DNA of 64,000 nucleotides from Pardosa pseudoannulata (Eukaryota; Arthropoda; Arachnida; Araneae; Lycosidae): NCBI GenBank assembly GCA_032207245.1, contig CM063500.1, positions 20,009,789 to 20,073,788 of the forward strand, read 5' to 3'. Shown piece by piece: positions 10,511 to 21,968 of this stretch (position 1 is its first letter; each line of letters starts with the position of its first letter). The notes under the pieces were generated by a model. It saw only the letters and a program-made list of their open reading frames with translations, ran no database searches and was not told where the DNA came from. The position numbers and the translations under genes were made by a program.

Positions 10511-12486
10511 TTAGAAAGCCATCTGAACCAATCTCGAACGATTCCGAAACAATGTATAGTTGTATCATCACTCATGAAGTATCTGACACGGGAAATAAAA
10601 ATGCAACACTGCAGGATTTACTGGACCTGCTAGTATGTCTGAGTACTGTATGGCTATGTGTTTACCCTCAGCGATTACCAGAGGACTACTTCAATAATAG
10701 AACATGTCTCACACCATGATACTCCAATCAAACCCTTGCAGAGTGCGGAAAATGCAAGATGAGTTACTGGCTTCATAGGGCTCTCTCCAAAACCAAATTC
10801 TTCAATCAGTATAACACAAGCTGTAACACGATTCATGTGACAACATGACCTTTCCCAGTCCTCTATTGTCTAGTTCCGTCTTTACAGACACCACTGCAAC
10901 AAATTCTGGTATTCTAGGCAGAAATGATAGGTTTCTTAACAGGTATTGAACTATGTAATCCCATCTTCTCCAATACACTGTGCATAGTTGATTGGAGTTT
11001 TTTCTCAGTTGCAATAGATTCTTATTTCAGTTTCATAATCTGTAGCAGATGAAGCTAACCAGGGTCTTAGTTAATGGTGTTCAAACCACAGTTACGTCTT
11101 TTCGAGAAGGACTGTGGGTTCTGCTTCCAACTTTTAAACCTTCGTAGTGGCTGCTTTTGAGAATCCTCTGAATTCTTCTGTCTTCGGAATTGTGTATACT
11201 TCCAAATGTACTATAATGTATCCGGTCCCTGTTTTAGGTGAGACAATGAAGAATCAGGTGTTTCTTGAATAATTGATTTATTTACACCTCTGCTATATAC
11301 ATCATTTCTATATACACGAAAAATAAAAACAATTGCAGATCACAGGTATGGGATTCGTAGGCCTGAGTAGAGACGTACAACTGTCTCTGCCGAAATATTG
11401 GCGATCTGACGGAAGAAACAACTCGGTAGCACGCGCCAAGTAATTAAGTAGACAGTACACTCAATTCGACGAGAAAAGTTGAAATAACAAATGGTTTCTT
11501 CGAAGAGTATCAAAACACAGTTAGAGTTCCTAAGAGGAATATGCAATCAATTCTGAAGAGGATTATATTAAAAGAAAACCCAAGGCACAGGGTATCGTCA
11601 TCAATCTCAGCAAGAGATACATTCCAAGGTGAGATTTTCGCTAGGAAAAAAATCTCCTATGGAGAGACTGATCAAGACGACCTCTGAGTTAGCTGACTCT
11701 AGCTAACTCTCAAAAGAAAAAATCCCAAAGTGGGATTATAGCCAAGGAAACTCTCCTATAGAGTGACTGGTCAAGGCGACCTACGAATTAGCTGGTTGCC
11801 AGATAACTAACTACTTTTTTAAAAAAATCTTCTCTCATCTCTTTTTTAGGGGAGGGTCTTCTAAGAGCGGGGGTCTCACCCACAATTTCATCATTGGATC
11901 ATCTGGCGATGATCTCACCTTCAACCAACTGGATTGGTCTGGGCTAGACAATCACCGACCTCAAACCCAGGAGTCTCTGGAATTTCGTGTCGGAGAAGAT
12001 CCAATGTCGGGTATTTCTTTGTGATTCCGATAGTAATTTTTCTGGCTGTCTGTCTGGGCGCCCTGTTGTCTGGTCTGTTGTTTCGCTACTGTAGGACACA
12101 AAAGTCTAAACATCGTGGTGCCGGGGAAACCGATACCTTTGTCTCCACATAAGCGTGTCCATTCTCAATCTCTTTTGAGAAGCGAAGTCTTTAAGGTAGC
12201 CGTTACAGTACCCTCAACAATAAACCATTTTTCTATTGAAGAGAGCTGTATTTTTTCTCATTCTGATGACCTTCTGCTGAAATCATTAACATATTTTGCA
12301 TACATACGCCGTTTGCAGGCATTTATAGATACTTTTCTAATTCATTGATCTGTGTCTGTGGATTTACTGGTTAATAAATACAGATATTTTTAGAGGGGTG
12401 TAAGGCATTTGTAAATAGTGAACTATGGTGCATTACACAAATAGAGGTAAATTTAAAAAGATATACTTAGTATTCGTGTTTTTCAG
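10511..12486 (+). other. rest of intron 2, with an imperfect 82-bp duplication
   Basis: Two related 80-bp blocks occur at about 11630-11710 and 11745-11820 (CTCCTATGGAGAGACTG and CTCCTATAGAGTGACTGG, each followed by CGACCT and TTAGCTG). A plus frame at 11934-12152 encodes about 72 residues with one strong hydrophobic segment (YFFVIPIVIFLAVCLGALLS) and a basic tail. No family was recognised, so it is not called a gene. The acceptor TTTTTCAG ends at 12486. Confidence 0.5.
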
Positions 12487-12629
12487 GGCGTTGCAAGCCA
12501 TTAGGAGACATCGACCAGATATGCCACAGCTTAGGGAGTGTACACTGTCCATGCAAAGCTGGACTGCGATGTGTTCCTAAAGCCATTTGGTTCTTTGGTG
12601 CTGGGCTCTGCAAAAAGAAAAACCGTTGA
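12487..12629 (+). CDS. secreted cysteine-rich peptide, final exon
   Basis: It starts after TTTTTCAG in phase 1 and stops at TGA 12627-12629. It carries six cysteines, among them CKPLGD, HCPCKAGLRC and a terminal LCKKKNR. With exon 2 that makes ten, as in the prokineticin/astakine/MIT-like atracotoxin group. The protein is about 112 residues, or about 90 after signal removal, and would be secreted. In chelicerates this fold class includes haemocyte-active cytokines (astakines) and venom components; the sequence alone does not decide between them. Confidence 0.8.
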
Positions 12630-12737
12630 CGTAGGATTTTCGATTCTTATCTATTTGTATCTAGACTCTTAATTTTAAACTATTTCTTCAAATGTTAGAA
12701 AATATCACATGAGATATGTAAAAAAAGTGAAATAATG

Positions 12738-12743
12738 AATAAA
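12738..12743 (+). promoter_or_regulatory. poly(A) signal AATAAA
   Basis: A canonical AATAAA lies 109 bases after the stop of the secreted-peptide gene, in an AT-rich 3' UTR. Confidence 0.6.
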
Positions 12744-13467
12744 AATTTATTTTTAAAAAAGTTGATTTTCTATAAAATAGATTCTCATGTGGACAAAATA
12801 TGACTTCTTTGTACACTTATTAAATTATATACATTTTTTTCCTACTCTTTATTGAAATTTCTTTTATTTTAATGTGAAATAAGATCCTCTTATTCTTTAA
12901 TATGAAGCGGACAGTTTAACACGTGTCAAATATTGTTTTTAACCCCTTTCTTTTAGCTCCCTTCAAAATGACGGGGTAAAGTTTCACCCTTTATTTCTTG
13001 CTCCCGAGATATTTCCCGGCTGGACAAAAGTAAAGCGCCAGAAATATTAAAACAATCTATTTCTTCGTCATGGAATCCTATATTTATTTCTCAATCTATA
13101 CATCTGTTGGCAGTACCAGACTATTTATAACTAGCATATAGCTCGTCATATAACGGGATCAGTAAAACTTTTAATTTTCCACAATGAGGAATTTTCACGT
13201 TTTCTAATTTTGATTTTAAACGATAGAAGACGAAAAAGTAAGCAGGACGGTAGCTATTTTTCTTTCATTTGGGGGCCTAATGAGTGATTTCTAATGGGTT
13301 TTATAGCGGACTCTTTAACGTCTCTCAAAAACGATACTTTTTCTCCGCCGAGTTTGTGACGTCATCGTTCATGTAAACACCGAGCGCCTATGCTGTTTAC
13401 ATGTTAAAAGGCGACTTTTAAATTTAATTTTGTGTAAAGTATCGCATATAATAGAAATTTTTTTGTT

Positions 13468-13552
13468 ATGTCTGTTATTAAAAAATCATACTCTAAATAT
13501 TGTATTGTGCCCCTCTGTAAAAATACAACTAACTGCAATGAGAAGATATTTT
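13468..13552 (+). pseudogene. possible THAP-like first exon inside the 3.1-kb element
   Basis: From the ATG at 13468 the frame reads SYSKYCIVPLCKNTT, then NEKIFS and a possible GTATTTT donor. A C..(V)P.C pair followed by a (K/I)F motif resembles the start of THAP-type zinc fingers used by P-element-like transposases. Only about 28 codons are visible and no downstream exon was joined. Confidence 0.35.
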
Positions 13553-14130
13553 CAGTATTTTCATTTGATTGCTGTTGTAATATTTATTATAATGTAATAT
13601 TATCAATTAACCAATTTTATTAAGTATTTTTTCTTTATATCAAAAAGAAAAAATAAAATATATGTTATGATGTCAGTTCATACTATTTATAGAATTATAG
13701 AAATTGGATAAATTAAAATATTTTTAAGATATCCTGAAGAAGTATAGAAATTGGACACATTCAAATATTCTTAAAATATTGAGAATTACAAAAATTAGGA
13801 ATTTTGAAAAAATGTTTTTTTCCTGTGGAAAAGCTTTAAAAAGCTTTAAAAATGCATAAAAAGCATTTTCCTCCCTTGCACATAATCATTAAATTTTTAT
13901 GATAGTATTGATACCTAAGTCATTTCATAATAAAGCAATTTTCTATATATGTCAATTGCAAATACAGTAGGTGTTTTCATGTGATTGCTATTGGAATCTT
14001 TATTAATATGTAATATAAATGGCATACCAGCTTCAATGTAAAAATCTTTAATTTTCTTTTTCTTATTTTAAATTTTCAGTTCACATTGTTATACAATTAA
14101 ACAGTAAAATTGGAAAATGTAATAAAGGTA

Positions 14131-15000
14131 TTCAGGAATTTTGCTTATCATTAATGCAGCGTTACTCAAAAATTACTTAGAATAAAACCAATACAGACTT
14201 GTAATAACTAAATCTGCATAACTCTGATGTTGTGTTAGTACACACTTTTATTTTATCCTGTTAGCGGAATAAATAGTTCACTATTTTTGTTACTATACCA
14301 TGCAGATATATTGAATGTACTAACAGTAAAATTAAAAAAATCAATAATCTATTCAGGAAGTTTACTTATTCGTAATCCAGAATTACTCAAAAATTACTGA
14401 GAATAAATCTAATATAGAGTTGTAATAACTAAATCCACATTACTCTGATATTGTGTTAATAAGCAATTGTTTTGTATCCTCTTAATAGAATAAATAACTC
14501 ACTATTTTTATTATATCATTTAGGGATACATTATAATATACAAACAGTAAAATTAAAAAATGCAATACTCTATTCAGAAAGTTTACTTATTCGTAATGGA
14601 GCATTACTTAAAAATTTCTTAAAATAAAACCAAAACAGAATTGTAATAACTAAATCCCCATTACTCTGATATTGGCAATTCTTTTGTATCCTGTTAATAA
14701 AATAGAATAAATAACTCACTATATTATATCATATAGAGATACATTATAATATACAAACAGTGCTACTATAAAATGCAATAAGTCTATTCAGAAAGTTTAT
14801 TTATTCGTAATGTAATAACTCACAAATTTCTTAAAATAAAACTAATACAGAATTGTAATTAAATCTGAATTACTCTGATGTGTCAGTAAGCACTTTTTCT
14901 TTTACCCTGTTACTAGAATAAATGGTTCACTATTTTTGTTTTATACTAGGCAGGGATACATTATAATATACAAAGAGTAAAATTCAAAAAATCTATTCAG
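14131..15000. repeat. 210-225 bp tandem repeat, four copies
   Basis: Units start near 14131, 14356, 14575 and 14789 with AGRAAGTTTACTTATTCGTA-type text, then TTACTCAAAAATTACTTAGA, CAGAATTGTAATAACTAAA, TTACTCTGAT and GAATAAATAACTCACTAT. Spacing shortens from 225 to 209 along the array. It forms the AT-rich core of the 3.1-kb element. Confidence 0.8.
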
Positions 15001-15825
15001 GAAGATGCTTTTTTTCCTCCTGTTCACTGAGTATGATCATTAAATATTTATTATCACTTATCATAGTCTAAGCAGAAGAATAACCAAATTTATCACATAC
15101 AATTAATGAAGGAAACTTTACAAATTTAAAATAAAACAAAAAACAAATTTGAAAAATGCATACATTTTTAAAAGTCACATGAACTTTTTTTTATAAATAT
15201 TATAAAGAAAGGCTAGTTACATTAAATCAAAAGTGCATAGCTTACATTAAAATAATCACATATACAAATCAATTTATACTAATATTATTTTACAAAATTT
15301 CTTCAGCTCTGTAAATTATTTAATAAAGAAACTTAAATATAAGATAGCCATGTTTATTTTGAGCAAAATAATTCATGAGATGAATATATGTTGAATGTAC
15401 ATATGAAATAATTAGTATATTACACACAAAAAAAAGTAAACATCTAAGAATGTTAATAAATTTTACAACCATAATGGTGGTTTTAATATATAATTTTGAT
15501 GTTTTAATCCAAGAATGTATTTTAATACATTTCAAACTTCATTATTAAAATAATTTTCAGATACTTTTTGTTTTAACCAGATCAAAATAACTTCCAATAA
15601 AATTAAGTATAAATATCTCCTCTAATTTTTATTTTAATATTACATCCGTCTCTATTTATAAAAAACGATGCTTTTACAAATGTGTGTGTATATGATATAT
15701 GTATATTTATTTGACTTGTTTGTGTTTACAAACAAAAGAGCTGTTTTTAGCATGAATAAAGTATTAATACATGTTAAGTAAAATTGGAAAAAAATATAAA
15801 TGATTTTACATACCTTTGGGTTTTA

Positions 15826-15948
15826 ATTCCTCGTATTTCTGCTCCCATAAAATCCGGGTTTTTTGCCAAGAAAGAAAACATTGACATGCTGTCAATTTTC
15901 GGGAGGTTGTCTGATTGTCCTTTGGTAAATCCAGGTAGAAGAGACATT
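15826..15948 (-). pseudogene. transposon-associated exon-like fragment
   Basis: On the minus strand from ATG at about 15945 it reads MSLLPGFTKGQSDNLPKIDS, then MSMFSFLAKNPDFMGAEIRG and KTQR before a GTATGT donor. I recall similar LPKID...FF...E.RG.K segments at the start of multi-copy, transposon-like arthropod proteins, but cannot name the family. It runs opposite to the THAP-like exon of the same element. Confidence 0.4.
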
Positions 15949-16429
15949 TATAACAAATTGAGATAATTAAGCCATCGAGATCGATAAAATAAACCTTCAG
16001 GTTAAAATAAAAATAAATTTTGATAGCCAGAAAATTTCAGGAACTTGCAAAAACAAAATCGGAAAATAGTGCGCGCTTAAAAGCAATACAAAAATATTGG
16101 TCTGCATGAACGATGATATCACAACCAATCACGGAGCGTTTTGATGTCACGTGAATTTCGCTTAACTTTAAAATTAATTTTTTAAATGATGGACCCAGTT
16201 TTTTACATTTTTGAGAACATTTTTGGAATCTACGAGTCTGAAATTATCAGAAAAACACTAAGTTGTTCGAATCCCCCACATGTGCAAATTCCTCATTGTA
16301 AAGTACCCTATGAGGCACGTTAAAAAATGGTTTGTTTTTTGGCTGAGAATTATCTTGCAACAAAAAATAATTGGTGATTAAATTTAAAATTATCACATTT
16401 ATACCTGATCTATTATTTAAGCCAAATAT

Positions 16430-17040
16430 AAAAGAAAATTATTTGCGTAATGTCTAAATTCAGAGGTAAAACGTTTGAAAATAATGCATACGATATTTAA
16501 ATAATTTAAAATAAGAAATGATTAAATGAGATGGTTAAAGGAATGACGTCATAATGCTAGAAAAAATGTTATTTTAGGGGCCGGTCTCACCAATGTCGTT
16601 TAGCGACTATCCGCGATTAACCCTTTGCGACAATTAATGATGGCACCCAATTCTCCGATTAAACAGGGATAATCATGGTTAGCAGTTAAACGACTTTGGT
16701 GAGACCGAGCCTTGCCTTTTTTATTATGTGATAAATTGAAATATTTAATCGTCTGCTCTTAACCGGGAAAAATAGGGCTTGAAATAATGGCATTAAACGC
16801 CAGAAGAAAGCTAAAAGAAAATTATTTACTTAATATCTGAGTTCGGTGATAAAACGAATGAAAATAATGCAGACTATATTTAAATAATTTAAAATAAGAA
16901 ATGATTAAATGAGATGGTTAAAAGAATGACGTCATAATGCTAGAAATGTTATTTTTACGTATTTATTATGTGATAAATTTAATCGCCTGTTCTTAACCAG
17001 GGAAAATAGGGCTTGAAATAGTGGCATTAAACACTCGAAA
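16430..17040. repeat. tandem duplication; first unit interrupted by a MITE
   Basis: Unit 1 (16430-16812) and unit 2 (16813-17040) share AAGAAAATTATTT, AATTTAAAATAAGAAATGAT, GAATGACGTCATAATGCTAG, ATTATGTGATAAATT and GGGCTTGAAATA. Unit 1 is about 150 bp longer because a palindromic MITE was inserted after GTTATTTT. The duplication is therefore older than the MITE insertion. Confidence 0.8.
16574..16717. mobile_element. fold-back MITE, about 145 bp
   Basis: The left arm GGCCGGTCTCACCAATGTCG and the minus strand of the right arm, GGCTCGGTCTCACCAAAGTC, form long imperfect inverted repeats (about 40 bp). The empty site is visible in the second tandem unit. No coding capacity. A related half-element lies at 4717-4806. 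Superfamily unassigned. Confidence 0.75.
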
Positions 17041-17484
17041 AGAGGGGAAGGGGTGTATTTCGAACGTTTTAAAGAAGGCAGTATTTTTTGCTGTGATATG
17101 AAGCATATTTATACCAATTTATTTTAGAATCGGATTGATAGTTTACGAGAACATAAACTGTACTCGCTTTGAATATTGCTAACCCTAACTCATCAAGAAT
17201 CCAATATGGATGCCTCTATCCATTCTAGGTCTAACCGCTTCATAAATTCGAGGACAGACGGACAGATAACTAAGGCTATTATTATATAGGGGATGTGACA
17301 GATCGAACTCTTTTGAACTTGTACTTTATTTACAAAAAACAAGGTAGAAAAAAATCTCATTTAATGTTTCGTTTACCTTTAGTAGATGAACTTTCTTGAA
17401 AAGTATTCGATATCAGATACCATTGCAAAAAAGAGGCCGGACAAGCTTAGTTAATAACGCCAACGGTTTGATTGAAATGCCTTT

Positions 17485-17650
17485 TATTAGACAGATACCT
17501 CCCTCTGATAAGAAACGGCAAACATCAAGAGAATGCAAAGTATGTTGCTTCAGAAGAGGTGAAAACAATAAAAAATGCAGGAAGGAAACTCGGTATTACT
17601 GTCCAGATTGAAATATTGGAATTTGCATCTCATGCACTGAAATTTAACCC
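17485..17650 (+). pseudogene. piggyBac transposase C-terminal zinc-finger fragment
   Basis: The frame reads IEMPFIRQIPPSDKKRQTSR, then ECKVCCFRRGENNKKCRKET and RYYCPD, then a stop; the finger continues as CNIGICISC with one frame change. It is the same domain and surroundings as 6052-6225, belonging to piggyBac copy 2. Confidence 0.8.
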
Positions 17651-17934
17651 ACAAGAAAAAATTACCAATATTTATATATATTATATATAAGTATAATAAA
17701 ATTATCTTTCCATATTTAAAGCATATATTTTTTAACCTTTTGTATTTGCTGGAAAACAAGCTTTCCAAAAATGTTAATTTTATTTATTTTAAGCTCTAAA
17801 TAAACCCAAAAGTTAAAATGAATACATATAATATATTGATACACGTGTTCACTTAACAAAAAATCAGTCATCAGGCTCGAATTCAACATCCTCACGTTTT
17901 ATTTTTAACACTAACTGTTCGCTCTTGCTGGATA

Positions 17935-18115
17935 TAAGACGATTTCACGCAATAGGGGAAAATTCTGAAATTATGACTAGTCTGGCTTTAGTTTCAAACA
18001 GAAGGGCAGTTTATTGTTTGTCTATTGGCTGTTGTAAACATGAAAATGAATGGGAAGGGCATTTGAGTAGTTTGTGACGTTGCGACAAATTGCCTTATAC
18101 AACATAATCAGTTAC
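17935..18115. repeat. dispersed repeat, copy 2 (inverted relative to 7715)
   Basis: Reverse complement of 7715-7925, with GTTTATTGTTTGTCTATTGG and CTGGCTTTAGTTTCAAAC. Family unknown. Confidence 0.65.
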
Positions 18116-18912
18116 AGTTACTACCACAGTTAGACAGTTAATTTTATATAACTAGCAAGTGTGCCCGTGCTTAGCTAAGGTGAACTTAATATATTACTTT
18201 TAAACAAAAATTTTTTTTTCGTGCATAACTCTCTAAATTCGTCACAGTGCAGTCCGAGTCATTGGTATATTTATATATTTCTATTATAAGAGTATTATAA
18301 CAATATTTAGCTTTTATACTTCAGTTTCCATTAAACCTGAGCTGTACATAAGATGTGAAAGCATGTGCAAAATAAGAGTGAGAAAATTTGAACATAGTTT
18401 CGAAGAACTTCTCTTGCTTACTAAACATTCCGGACTACCGGGAAGCTGATCAACCATTGTCCAATTCTCCGAAATGATCAAAGATCAAGGATTAAAGGAA
18501 ACGAAGTAAATATTTCTAATCAGTCTAATTTTGCGCATCTAAATAATTTGATACTTACACTTCATATTTAAAACACAGGATATAAAACTAAATATCGCGA
18601 ATGATCGCTAATGGATTGCACCTGCTCGTTATAACCACTGCCATTCGAAGGATAGAAATATAATTAATCATGGTACCGCATACCTACGTTTTATATATAT
18701 TTAAATTATTTTCACGAATATTTTTTATTTTGATTTTCGTCGAAATGTTTCAGGGTTAATTTAATAGTGATAAACATACCTAAGGTGGAACTAATGAAAT
18801 AACTCGGTCTATATTATTATTCCATGCCTATAGATGGAATCATTTTATTTGGTATTATACACAGAGTTAAACAAAAGATATAAAACCATTATAGCTTTAA
18901 CTCCCAACCAGG
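18116..18912. other. AT-rich stretch, nothing firm
   Basis: It begins with ATAACTAGCAAGTGTGCCCG, a phrase I associate with ends of old interspersed repeats, but no element could be delimited. No gene was seen. Confidence 0.35.
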
Positions 18913-19063
18913 TACACTGTCTACCAATAAGTATTTGGACACCTATGCAAATGACAATATCTGCGGTCCTTAAGTACGTCACGGCCTCCGCCGGTATACA
19001 TCGTGTAGAAAACAGCTGCATTAGTCGCATGCAAGATGCCGTGCAGTTCGGAGCTCTCTGATT

Positions 19064-19944
19064 TCGAGAAAGGTATAATTATAGGATATCACAAATGTGG
19101 CAGATCCTTAAGGAACATATTTTGCTATCTGAAGTACCCAAAATAGACAGTGTCCTATGTGATTAAGAACTGGAAGGTGAGCGGTGATTGTCGGAATGTG
19201 CCCCGAGTCGGCAGACCAACGAAACTGGGAGATAGAGACCTACGAGTGCTGTCCAGGGAGATTCGGGAGAACCGCACCCAACCGATGGGCCTCATCCGCG
19301 AGGAGTTTCAACAGGCATCCGGGAGTATTTTTTCAATGAATACCATCCGTAAGAAAGCACATCTGCTTGGTTTTCATGGTCGTGATGCTGCCCATAAGCC
19401 TTTGATCACAAAGTCCAACCGCGCTGATCGCTAATATGGTGCAAAGCACATCGAAATTGGACAGTAGATCAGTGGAAACGGGTTCTTTCGAGCGACGAAT
19501 CAAGGTTCACCCTTTACCGTTTGGATGGCAGGGTCTGGGTCTGGCTGGAGAACGTCTCCTGCCAGAATCCGTTATGCCATCAGTCAAGTTTGGAGGATGT
19601 GGAATTATGGTCTGGGAGTGTTTCTCCTGGTATGGACTGGGACCCTTGGTCTCCATTCATGGTAAGCTCAACGCCGATGCCTGCTGCACTATTTTGGATG
19701 ACAATGTGCTTCCTACCTTGTGGCAGTTTTATGAGTTGGACCCCTGTTACTTTCAGGTCGACAATGCCAGTTGTCATGTTTCGAGGTTAACCAAGGCTTG
19801 GTATAGTGCCAATGGAGTTCATCGAATGGACTGACCTGCCCAGAGCCTATTGAGACCTGAACCCTATTGAGAACCTGTGGGACGAGTTGAATCGCCGAAT
19901 TAAGGAGTGCCCTACCGGTCCAAAATCGGTGAAGGAACTTGTAT
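19064..19944 (+). pseudogene. Tc1 transposase pseudogene (family 2), 5' part
   Basis: SRVGRPTKLGDRDLRVLSRE with a paired-like DNA-binding region lies at 19195-19434. Next come [20 protein letters not shown] and the DDE aspartate context [19 protein letters not shown] at 19760-19834. A frameshift follows before the PNPIENLWDEL-type end. The 3' end continues at 25452-25560 beyond the insertion. Inactive. Confidence 0.8.
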
Positions 19945-19963
19945 CCCAAGCAGCAAAAGATCG

Positions 19964-19982
19964 TTGGCCAATCATTGGCCAA
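19964..19982. repeat. paired 8-bp palindromes near the element end
   Basis: TTGGCCAA occurs at 19964-19971 and 19975-19982, inside the left end of the 5.5-kb element. It could be a protein-binding site used in transposition (inference). Confidence 0.4.
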
Positions 19983-20103
19983 ACGCCGCCTTTCGATCTC
20001 GCGACGTCGGGCCGATTACCGTCGGCGACTTTGGAGAGTGGTTGTTTATGGCCGCCGGCAACCCGCCGGGCGATCATCGCTGCGGCGTCTTTCAGACTAT
20101 TTT

Positions 20104-20208
20104 GCCGATCATTTACCGATGTTTATGATCAGATGGCGACGTAGCGCCAATCATTTACCCATGCTTATGAACTGATGGCGACGTAGCGCCAATCATTTCC
20201 CGATATGT
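20104..20208. repeat. 42-bp subterminal tandem repeat, 2.5 copies
   Basis: The unit contains CGCCAATCATTTACCC, ATGCTTATGA and GATGGCGACGTAG. Full copy at 20145-20186, partial copies on both sides. It is GC-rich, in contrast to the following AT-rich core. Confidence 0.85.
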
Positions 20209-20675
20209 AGAATAAATGGGTGACCTACAGTAATTTTATTATTAAAAGATTTTAAATTATTTAATTCTGTTTTCTTATGTCTGAAAAAAACTTCATTTTT
20301 GAAAATGGCTTTATTCTCTTGAATCTAAAATGAATTATTAAATTAAAATATTTGGTTCTAATATAAAAATTTAAATACTTATTCATTTTTGTGTGAAATT
20401 ATATACAATTTTAATTTATAAACATAAAAAATAAAGAAAAATTTCTGTTTTCTAGGGTTTTCTTTGTTACAATTCAGAAATTACCAGAGTTCATTTAGTG
20501 TATTGAGAATTTTTTTTAATTTTCTCAATTTTTGAGTGGTATAGCAGAAACTTTGTTTTTACTTTTTTTGTGCATGTATATATTGAAAAAGAAATGGTAT
20601 GTAGTACAGTAAATGTACTGTAGAATTCCAAAGCCATCATAACGTTAGCAAGTATCTCTGTAAATTAATAGTCTA

Positions 20676-21000
20676 GTTTTCTCAAAACTGTCTAATAAAT
20701 TAGAATTGTTTTAATTCAAAAGCATGTTTTGAAAAATTCCAAATATCTATCTTGCAATATTACAGGTAAAAATTATATATTAATTGTTTATAGTTTTCTC
20801 TATACTGTCTATTTAATAAATTTGAATTTTTTTTCAGTTCAAAAGCATATTTCTAAAAATTCCAAATAATTTAATCTTGCAAAATTACAATGAAAAAAAT
20901 TAATAATTCTAGTTTAGTTTTCTCAATATTGTCTACATAAGAAATTTGAATGTTGTTTTAATTCAAAACCATATTTCAAATAATTTTTTCTTGTGGTAAA
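20676..21000. repeat. 120-bp AT-rich tandem repeat, three copies
   Basis: Units at about 20676, 20795 and 20919: AGTTTTCTCAAAACTGTCTA, then AATTTGAATT, AATTCAAAAGCATATTT, AAAAATTCCAAATA and TCTTGCAA. It lies inside the 5.5-kb element. Confidence 0.75.
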
Positions 21001-21828
21001 AAAAAGTAATAATGATTTCAACTTAATATTTCATTTTCGGGCTAGCAGGGAAATTTTAGTAAAAATAAATACTATTGCTTTAGTTCAATAAATGAGCATA
21101 AATTTTATCTTGAATGAGTAGAACTTAAAAACACACAAAAATACCTTCATAAAATTTTCACTTTATATCAGAAACTTATGTTTTTTAAAGCAGTAATATG
21201 CACACTTTAAAACTTTTCAATTGTGTTTCTTTCTGCTCTTCAAAGCAATCATCCAAATAAAAATGCAATTTAAAACCAATATATACCAAATGTAAACAAA
21301 AATGTACACACTTCAATCATGTAATTCCTCTATGTAAAATCCTCTGTTCATGACATAAAATAGAGTTATAAAATATTTGTAATAGAATTTGAGGTAATTG
21401 TAAATATTTCCAGAAGTTTATTTCAATTTCTGAATAAAAATATCTTAAAGGATAAAGAAAGCAAACCTTAATATAGATTGTTCTATTATTGAATGCAAAC
21501 TATAAGTAAATGCTTAAAACCAAAATTTCAATTCTTATCATCCTTAGCATTTAATTCCAAACATTTTAAATTTACAAATAGTCTAGGATTCTACTAATTT
21601 TAATCTGGATTTATTTCCAAAGTATCCTAAAAACTAAAGTTTTACATTTATTAAGAGTAGAAATAAAAAAAAAATCCTTGCAGCTGTTTCATTTGTAAGT
21701 TATATGTGTTCTGTAAAAATATTTACAATGAATACAATTAAATGAATATTAAACATGTTTAAAGCTTAAATAAAACCTTTAGAAAAGTAGAGAATTAAAT
21801 TAAACTTTATTTATCATCCACAAAAAAT

Positions 21829-21968
21829 TCAAACATCCACAATATTTTTCTTGTTTCGATTAAGGCGTCCACCGTCTCGATCTTTTGCATACACCAACCA
21901 CTTTTTTATTACTACTTCTATTTCATGCTTAGTTACATGTTGATACTGCCGATGGTTTCTTATTGACA
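21829..21968 (-). CDS. DUF4806-like protein, last exon
   Basis: On the minus strand, after the acceptor TTTATTTTAG, 46 codons run to a stop at 21829. They read SIRNHRQYQHVTKHEIEVVI, then KKWLVYAKDRDGG and a basic tail. T..EI...I..WL..A..R matches how DUF4806 domains end, as I recall the family. It joins the preceding exon in phase 1 without a stop. Function unknown. Confidence 0.5.

Larger units (their letters stand above)
13181..16302. mobile_element. 3.1-kb DNA element with inverted ends, superfamily unassigned
   Basis: Terminal inverted repeat: ACAATGAGGAATTT at 13181 and its reverse complement ending at 16302. Subterminal inverted match: GTGAYRTCATCGTTCATGYA near 13361 and, on the minus strand, near 16105. 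The ends are comparatively GC-rich; the core is very AT-rich with a 210-225 bp tandem repeat. It interrupts the second piggyBac copy. Target duplication is unclear (5 of 8 bases match on the two sides). It contains an N-terminal C..C exon and a minus-strand exon-like segment. Confidence 0.65.
12947..17870 (+). mobile_element. piggyBac-type transposon relic, copy 2, split by later insertions
   Basis: The left end is TTAA at 12943-12946 then CCCCTTTCTTTTAGC, matching copy 1 at 5392 for about 200 bp (ATGACGS, TTTCCSGGCTG, GCGCCARAAATATTAAAACAA, GGCAGTACCAGACTATTTAT). The match breaks near 13150 and resumes at 17316 (TACTTTATTTA, AACAAGGTRG). It continues through the C-terminal finger and the shared 3' region to about 17850. 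The right TTAA end was not located. The 4.2 kb between is foreign DNA. Confidence 0.65.

Noticed and set aside
10284..10571. Frames across the 122-bp tandem repeat
   Set aside because: Repeat-derived, both strands open, no motif.
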